NCBI GenBank assembly: GCA_004283105.1
Contig: SHLN01000006.1
Coordinates: forward strand, 1-24,980
DNA: 24,980 nt
Direction: 5' to 3'
Origin: Acidimicrobiia bacterium
GTDB taxonomy: Bacteria; Actinomycetota; Acidimicrobiia; Spongiisociales; SHLN01
The notes beneath the pieces were generated by a model. That model was not told the DNA's origin, made no database searches, and saw only the letters and a list, made by a program, of their open reading frames with translations. The position numbers and the translations under genes are program-made. This document shows, one piece after another, positions 20,422 through 24,980 of this stretch. Position 1 is the first letter of the stretch; every line of letters starts with the position of its first letter.

Positions 20422-21009
20422 ATGGAGGTGTTCGAGGGGACGGTTCGGCTTGTCGGAGATCCCGACGCGCTGCCTGCGGTATTGCTCGTGGACGGCGATC
20501 GGCTCCGGGTATCGGCTCGGCAACAGCAGATCGGGAACTGGCAGCTGAGTGACGTCACCGCCAACCTCGAACCGGATGGCTGTCACGTCGTCGTCGAAGG
20601 CGAAGAGCTCGTTGTGTCTGTACCCGAACTGATGGAGTTCGTCGCCGCCATCGGCCCCCACGCAGCGAACCCCGGCAATGGATCGTTGCGAGAGCTCGGG
20701 CGACAGAAAGTCGAGAAAACGGAACCCGCCCGTCCGGCAATGCGCAAGGCTGATCGGATCGGGCTGCCGTCGGCCACCCGGGCCGGCGCCGGGATGGTGC
20801 TCGTGGCCATCGGCCTTGCCATCTGGGCTCCGCTCGTCCTCGTTGGACTGATTCTCCTCGCCGCCCTCGCCAGTCTGCTCCTCGGCGGCTTCGCTCTCAT
20901 GGACCCGTACCTCGCCGTCAGGATCCCCGACCCGGTGACACCAAGCCTCTTGTTTCGGGTGGGCGTCGGTGGCGTCGTCGTCGCCATCGTCCTCGCCGTC
21001 GTTCTGTAG
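20422..21009 (+). CDS. membrane protein of unknown function
   Basis: 195 residues. Residues 1-75 look like a soluble beta-rich domain (FEGTVRLVG, AVLLVDGDRLRVS, NWQLSDVTANLE, CHVVVEGEELVVSV), resembling a small PH- or GRAM-like barrel, but I cannot name a family. Residues ~80-118 are polar, probably a linker. Hydrophobic segments occupy 121-157 (one or two helices, with IGLAIWAPLVLVGLILLAAL) and 177-195 at the C-terminus. The start is chosen at MEVFEGTVRLVG because the upstream frame crosses the terminator-like hairpin. GATAAC, six bases before the ATG, could be a -10 box. It ends 3 bp from the convergent LysE-type gene. Confidence 0.6.
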   Translation: MEVFEGTVRLVGDPDALPAVLLVDGDRLRVSARQQQIGNWQLSDVTANLEPDGCHVVVEGEELVVSVPELMEFVAAIGPHAANPGNGSLRELGRQKVEKTEPARPAMRKADRIGLPSATRAGAGMVLVAIGLAIWAPLVLVGLILLAALASLLLGGFALMDPYLAVRIPDPVTPSLLFRVGVGGVVVAIVLAVVL

Positions 21010-21012
21010 GAC

Positions 21013-21630
21013 TCACCGCAGGACGATCACCAGCGCCAGCCCAAGAACGAGCAGGTTGCCGAGCAGGATCGTTGCTATACGCACTCGATCGGGCAAGGCG
21101 TGTCCGGCTATGGCGCCGACTCCGGCCAGGAGCAGCTGCCACGAGAGTGACGCCAGGAAGGCGCCCGCCACGAACGTCACTCCCCCGGCGGCGCTCAGGC
21201 CGTCGGCCAGGCCCAGCCCGACCACGAAGGCGGCGAAGTACGCGATCGTGAGCGGGTTGATGATGGTGAGGCCGAGGAACCTGGCGTAGGTAGCCCGCAG
21301 CTCAGACCGATCCGGCAGGACGGTGACGGGAACCGGCTCCCGACGGTCACGGCGGATCCGGAGCAGCCCGGCAATGGCAATACCGGCCAACACGGCGCCG
21401 CTGGCGTACTTGAGCGGTGTCTCGACGGATTCGACGGTGCCGGCGAGGGCGGCTCCGCCCACGACGGCGGCGGTCGCATAGAGCAGATCGGCGGAAGCCG
21501 CGCCGGCCCCGGCGAGCGCCCCGCATCGAAACCCGCACCGCATTCCGACTTCGATGATGAGGACGGCGATGGCCCCGACCGGGATGGCAATGCCGTAGCC
21601 GGCGAGCACGCCGTTGAGAAACGCCTCCAT
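21013..21630 (-). CDS. LysE/RhtB-type amino-acid exporter
   Basis: 205 residues with about six hydrophobic segments. The N-terminus MEAFLNGVLAGYGIAIPVGA, followed by IAVLII, is the LysE signature (GxxxxxxPGP-like motif with IPVGAIAVL). Then SADLLYATAAVVGGAAL and LTIINPLTIAYFAAFVVGLG, with the typical NP-x-TI motif, follow. Substrate (an amino acid or other small metabolite) unknown. ATG 21630 is preceded by GAGGAG at about 9 nt. The longer frame to 21975 overlaps the divergent cupin gene and is rejected. Divergent from the cupin gene across 63 bp. Confidence 0.85.
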   Translation of the reverse strand: MEAFLNGVLAGYGIAIPVGAIAVLIIEVGMRCGFRCGALAGAGAASADLLYATAAVVGGAALAGTVESVETPLKYASGAVLAGIAIAGLLRIRRDRREPVPVTVLPDRSELRATYARFLGLTIINPLTIAYFAAFVVGLGLADGLSAAGGVTFVAGAFLASLSWQLLLAGVGAIAGHALPDRVRIATILLGNLLVLGLALVIVLR

Positions 21631-21681
21631 GCTTCCAGTCTCCTCGACGGCGCCATTCTGACCCCACCGGACCAGGATTCG

Positions 21682-21687
21682 TAGGCT
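21682..21687 (+). promoter_or_regulatory. -10 box for the cupin gene, leaderless type
   Basis: TAGGCT fits TAnnnT, six nt before the ATG at 21694; no Shine-Dalgarno sequence. Confidence 0.45.
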
Positions 21688-21693
21688 GCGGGC

Positions 21694-22155
21694 ATGGAGA
21701 ATGTATTCAGCACCGACTTCGATCAAGGCAACGACCGTCCCGGCTACCGGTGGGACCGCATCCGGCTCGGCAGGCGCCTGGGCAGCGAGATGCTGAGCGG
21801 GAGCGTCTACCTCCTGCCCCCGGGCGAGAAGAGCTTCCCCTATCACATCCATCATGCCAACGAGGAATTGCTCCTCGTCCTGGAGGGAACGGTGATCGTG
21901 CGTACCCCCGGAGGCGAGGAACCGGCGATCCCGGGTGACGCCATGCTCTTTCGGAGAGGCGCCGAGGGAGCCCATCAGGTCCTCAACCGGTCGGACGAGC
22001 CCGCCCGGTTCATCATGTTCTCGACCCTGGTCGATCCCGAGATCGCCGAGTATCCCGACAGTGGGAACATCGGCGTGTTTTCCGAGGCCGGCGCCGGGCT
22101 ATACCGCTACCTCGACGGCTCAGCCGAGCGCGATTACTTTCGCGGGGAGCCCTGA
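21694..22155 (+). CDS. single-domain cupin protein
   Basis: 153 residues. Cupin motif 1 is around FPYHIHHANEELLLVLEG (48-65: His-x-His-x4-Glu and a closing Gly); motif 2 is PGDAMLFRRGAEGAHQVLNR. The metal ligands (two His, one Glu and the motif-2 His) are all present. Such proteins can be dioxygenases, isomerases or sugar- and metabolite-binding proteins; substrate unknown. The tail DGSAERDYFRGEP is typical of a group of bacterial cupins with a DYFxGE end. Convergent with the hydrolase-cyclase gene (34 bp between stops). Confidence 0.82.
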   Translation: MENVFSTDFDQGNDRPGYRWDRIRLGRRLGSEMLSGSVYLLPPGEKSFPYHIHHANEELLLVLEGTVIVRTPGGEEPAIPGDAMLFRRGAEGAHQVLNRSDEPARFIMFSTLVDPEIAEYPDSGNIGVFSEAGAGLYRYLDGSAERDYFRGEP

Positions 22156-22189
22156 GTAGCGGCCGCGCAATTGGTGCCGCCACTGACAA

Positions 22190-23512
22190 TCAGATGGCGG
22201 CGTAGACCTGCCAGTCATCGGGCACGCCTTTGAGCGTGTGTTCCCCGCGGTCCTCGAACTCGATGCCCGACCCGGCAACGAGGTCTTTGACCGTTCGAGA
22301 GACGAGCACCTCGTTCGCCCCAGCCAGGCCGGCGATCCGTGCCCCGATGTGGACGGCGATACCGGCAACGTCGTCGCCCAGGCGCTCGATCTCACCGGTG
22401 TGGACTCCGGCTCGTACTTCCAGCCCCAGCGCAGTCACCTGATGCTGGATGTCCTTGGCGCACTGGATGGCCCTCGCCGGACCGTCGAAGGTCGCCAGGA
22501 AGCCGTCACCCGCCGTGTTGACTTCCACGCCGCGAAAACGCTCCAACTGGGTTCGCAGAACCGTGTTGTGCATGTCGAGCAACTCGCGCCAGCGGCCATC
22601 ACCCAATTCGGCGGCACGGTCGGTAGAGCCCACGATGTCGGTGAAGAGCACCGTGGCGAGGACCCGGTCGGGTGTCAGGGCCACTCGATGGCCGGTCAGG
22701 AACTCTCTGATCTCGCCCAGAACAAGGTCCGGTTCGAACCATGGGACGTGGTCGGCGCCCGGCGACTCCACGTAGCGGGCTCCGGGAATCTCACGTGCCA
22801 GGAAGCGGGCGTTTTCCACGTGGCAGATCAAGTCACCCTCTGTGTGGAGAACGAGCGTCGGGACACGAATCGATGGGACGATGTCGCGAACGTCAATTTC
22901 AAACGCCATTCGCATGAACCCTTCAATGCCTGCTGGTGTGTTGGCGTTCCGCTGAAGCCGGGCCATCCAATCACGAAGGTGAGGTGTGACTTTCTGGCTA
23001 GGAGCAAGGTACTCCATGAACCTGCCCGGCTTCGCCCACTTCTCCGGCAGCGCGGCCATCGACGCATCGAACGCTTCCTGGGTGGCCTCTCCCCATGGCC
23101 AATCCTCGTCCGTGCGTTCTCGCACCTCGGCGCCCATCAGGATCAGGCCGGTGATCCGCTCGGGATGAGCGGCCGCGAACAACAGGGACAATGGACCGCC
23201 CTCAGATTCTCCAATCAGAGCGGCGGACTCGCTTCCAACGGCGTTCATGACAGCCCTGATGTCATCCATCCTGATCTCGAGGGAGGTGGCGCCGGGCACG
23301 CGGTCCGACATGCCCATGCCGCGCTTGTCGAACCGGATGACTCGAGCGAACTCACCCAGACGCTCACAGAACCGCCGATATGCCGGCAGCTCCCACTGAA
23401 CCTCCAAATGGGACCACGCACCCTGCACATAGACAATGTCAACCGGCCCGTCGCCCACAACGTGGTAGGCCACATTCACATCGCCACTGGCAGCAAAACC
23501 GATATCAAGCAT
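22190..23512 (-). CDS. alpha/beta-hydrolase fused to class III nucleotide cyclase domain
   Basis: 440 residues. Hydrolase domain (1-~275): oxyanion strand region VDIVYVQGAWSHLE, nucleophile elbow GESEG (Ser103), acid in TEGD (Asp227) and ADHVPW (His255), a complete triad. Cyclase domain (~282-440): VLFTDIVGSTDRA with metal Asp292, NTAGDGF with metal Asp336, exactly 44 residues apart as in class III cyclases, and VHIGARI around Arg392. Compared with Rv1625c, the adenine-specifying Lys and Asp positions appear as Asn332 and Ile385, and the transition-state Asn as His388, so activity or specificity is uncertain. The ATG at 23512 follows a TACAGT box by six nt; the longer frame runs into the promoter. 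No membrane segment, so cytosolic. Confidence 0.88.
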   Translation of the reverse strand: MLDIGFAASGDVNVAYHVVGDGPVDIVYVQGAWSHLEVQWELPAYRRFCERLGEFARVIRFDKRGMGMSDRVPGATSLEIRMDDIRAVMNAVGSESAALIGESEGGPLSLLFAAAHPERITGLILMGAEVRERTDEDWPWGEATQEAFDASMAALPEKWAKPGRFMEYLAPSQKVTPHLRDWMARLQRNANTPAGIEGFMRMAFEIDVRDIVPSIRVPTLVLHTEGDLICHVENARFLAREIPGARYVESPGADHVPWFEPDLVLGEIREFLTGHRVALTPDRVLATVLFTDIVGSTDRAAELGDGRWRELLDMHNTVLRTQLERFRGVEVNTAGDGFLATFDGPARAIQCAKDIQHQVTALGLEVRAGVHTGEIERLGDDVAGIAVHIGARIAGLAGANEVLVSRTVKDLVAGSGIEFEDRGEHTLKGVPDDWQVYAAI

Positions 23513-23518
23513 CAGTCG

Positions 23519-23524
23519 ACTGTA
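23519..23524 (-). promoter_or_regulatory. -10 box for the hydrolase-cyclase gene, leaderless type
   Basis: On the minus strand TACAGT is followed by CGACTG and then ATG (23512). No Shine-Dalgarno sequence. Confidence 0.45.
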
Positions 23525-23601
23525 GCGACCAACTCGTTTCCGGCTATCGAAACTGCCGCGGTGCACTGCCGGTGAGTGTCCGGTCCGTCAGCTTCGCCGA
23601 A

Positions 23602-24078
23602 TCAGGACACATCGCCCAGGTAGATGGGTCTCAGGACGGTGCGGTCGGCCAGGAATGCCTGAAGGGCCGGCACAATCGCGAGGGGATGCAGCCGCACCTC
23701 GGCCAGCCGGGCCACCTCGATCCACTCGACACCGATCTGGTGGTTGTCGATTTCGTGAGGTTCGGCCACAGCCGGGCCGGCCAGTGTGCACCGGAACAGC
23801 AGATCGACGGCGTGGAGGCCGGGGGGCGAGATGTGAGCGAACTCGTGGTTGGCGGCGATGTAGTCGCGAGCCCACAGGAGCTCGTGCACCTCCACCGAGT
23901 ATCCGGTCTCCTCCCGTGTCTCCCTGGCAACGGCCTGCCGGAGCGTCTCCCCGGGCCGGATGCCCCCACCGGGTAGCTCGAAGAAGTCGCCGACCGATTC
24001 GTGGCGCAGGTGATTGAGCAGCACCCGGTTCTCTTCGACCAGCACCGCCCGGGCGGAGGGTCGCACCGGACGACTCAA
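23602..24078 (-). CDS. Nudix hydrolase
   Basis: 158 residues. The Nudix box GGIRPGETLRQAVARETREE, followed by TGY, satisfies G-x5-E-x7-RE-x-xEExG completely (about residues 38-60), and a strand ARAVLVEENRVLLNHLRH precedes it. Typical substrates are nucleoside diphosphates linked to another group, including oxidised nucleotides; the substrate is not predictable here. The start overlaps the sbcC stop as TTGA, using TTG at 24076-24078; a GTG four codons further in is an alternative. Translational coupling to sbcC is likely. The downstream hydrolase-cyclase gene has its own promoter-like box. Confidence 0.88.
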   Translation of the reverse strand: MSRPVRPSARAVLVEENRVLLNHLRHESVGDFFELPGGGIRPGETLRQAVARETREETGYSVEVHELLWARDYIAANHEFAHISPPGLHAVDLLFRCTLAGPAVAEPHEIDNHQIGVEWIEVARLAEVRLHPLAIVPALQAFLADRTVLRPIYLGDVS

Positions 24079-24980
24079 GCCCGCACCACAACGGTGTCGC
24101 CGGTCACCGGATCGTTGTCCAGTTCGATGAGATCTTCCACCCGTTCCCGCAACTGGGGCACGTGGCTGACCACGGCCACCAGGCGGTTGCCGCCGACGAG
24201 CGCCTCGATGCCTTCCATCGCCAGGTCGAGGTGCTCTGGATCCAGGCTCCCGAATCCTTCGTCCAGGAAGAACGCATCGAGGCGGCCCCCGGTTCGCGTC
24301 ACCATCTCGGCAAGGGCAAGCGCAAGCGACAGCGACGCCAGGAAGGTCTCACCGCCGGACAGCGACTCTGCCCGGCGCTCGGCCTCGGCCGCCGACAGGT
24401 CGGCGACGTCGAACTCACCGTCACTGGTGAACCGATACCGTCCCTGGGTCATTCTCTCGAAGTGCTCGCTTCCGAGGGCGGCCAGCGCCCTTCGTTCCTC
24501 ATCGAGGATGAACTTCAGGAAACGGGAAGGCAGGAGATCGTCTGCGAGTGTCGTGTAGATGTCGAGACGTGCCACTGCTTCCGCCGAACCCGCCTCCAGG
24601 TCTTCGAACTTGGCTATCCGGGCCGTGAGCACCTCCACCCGCTCGGCCAGCTTCCCGAGTTCCGAGGCGGCTCGCTGGCGTGCGTCTCCGATCGTCTCCT
24701 CACCCTCCAGCCCGAGCTCACCGACGACCTCGGCCAGCTCCGAAGCCGCCTCAGCCTGACGGGCCCCGGCAGCATCGCGTTCCCCGACCGTTTCCTCCTT
24801 GGCCGACTCCCAGAGCCGGCGCAGCTCGCCAAGCGCCGCTTCCAGCTCGTCGGACTCGGCGCTCGGCCTGAGGTCGCCTCCCAGCTGGCCGGCGAGGGTC
24901 GCCACCGTCGTGGCAAGCTGCACGAGCTCGGTGGCAACCTGACCCTCCACATGGAGATGCACGACAACGGCGAGCCGGGG
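24075..24980 (-). CDS. sbcC: SbcC nuclease subunit, C-terminal fragment
   Basis: About 300 residues of the C-terminal part; the gene begins outside the window. After a charged, Glu/Ala-rich coiled coil comes LLPSRFLKFILDEERRALA, then RYRFTSDGEFDVADL, the ABC signature SLSGGETFLASLSLALALAE, Walker B DAFFLDEGFGSLDPEHLDLA and the H-loop VVSHVPQLRERV. This is the SMC-like ATPase lobe of SbcC/Rad50, partner of the SbcD nuclease in removing DNA hairpins and blocked ends. The CxxC zinc hook and the N-terminal Walker A lie outside. The frame stays open to the window edge; an internal GTG at 24962 is not the start. Confidence 0.92.
   Translation of the reverse strand, partial: PRLAVVVHLHVEGQVATELVQLATTVATLAGQLGGDLRPSAESDELEAALGELRRLWESAKEETVGERDAAGARQAEAASELAEVVGELGLEGEETIGDARQRAASELGKLAERVEVLTARIAKFEDLEAGSAEAVARLDIYTTLADDLLPSRFLKFILDEERRALAALGSEHFERMTQGRYRFTSDGEFDVADLSAAEAERRAESLSGGETFLASLSLALALAEMVTRTGGRLDAFFLDEGFGSLDPEHLDLAMEGIEALVGGNRLVAVVSHVPQLRERVEDLIELDNDPVTGDTVVVRA

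Noticed and set aside
20348..20548. Possible leader peptide starting before the terminator hairpin
   Set aside because: The frame continues far into the membrane-protein gene, has no ribosome binding site and shows no run of regulatory codons.

Overview
The window looks like chromosomal DNA of a high-GC actinobacterium, possibly an Acidimicrobiia-like lineage (inference). The support is a GC-rich codon bias, an AdnA/AdnB-type pair of helicase-nucleases instead of RecBCD or AddAB, a DUF3097 protein, an alpha/beta-hydrolase plus cyclase fusion, tight GTGA/ATGA gene overlaps, and several genes whose start codon lies 6-8 nt after a TAnnnT -10 box (leaderless signature). I saw no rRNA, tRNA, CRISPR array, insertion sequence or phage gene.

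Layout. 1-290: 3' end of an M3 oligopeptidase. 380-1617 (minus): a cytidylate-kinase-like protein overlapped by a small Rv2175c/DUF2384-like DNA-binding protein. 1618-2167: non-coding, repeat-rich. 2168-3052: MscS-type channel. 3053-4376: 1.3 kb non-coding, very repeat-rich. 4377-5189: RecB-like Fe-S nuclease. 5276-7823: overlapping FAD oxidoreductase, SRPBCC protein and a photolyase-like protein with swapped domain order. 7870-9153 (minus): glutamate dehydrogenase. 9203-9652: DUF488. 9699-15685: adnA-adnB. 15857-16618 (minus): dimethylargininase-like enzyme. 16684-17511: DUF3097. 19035-17516 (minus): FlgM-like peptide, DUF368/PopT-like transporter, Dtd. 20327-19236 (minus): YchF. 20422-21009: membrane protein of unknown function. 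21630-21013 (minus): LysE-type exporter. 21694-22155: cupin. 24980-22190 (minus): sbcC 3' end, Nudix hydrolase, hydrolase-cyclase fusion.

Functional themes. DNA repair is well represented: AdnAB for end resection, an extra RecB-like nuclease, SbcC, and a photolyase/cryptochrome relative inside a cassette that may deal with light or photo-oxidative damage. Quality control and housekeeping are covered by Dtd, YchF, Nudix and DUF368.

The least explained part is the non-coding DNA around the MscS gene. It holds two long modular repeats (called Y here) with conserved head and tail, two copies of a different structured repeat (X) whose hairpins keep pairing although their sequences differ, a ~55-bp tandem repeat, five CCCTTGCGGG mini-hairpins, and several short tandem arrays all with a 7-bp unit. 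Another heptamer array sits upstream of the FlgM-like gene. This X/Y/heptamer system is the best candidate for something undescribed: a structured RNA family or a non-autonomous mobile element. All similarities were found by eye.
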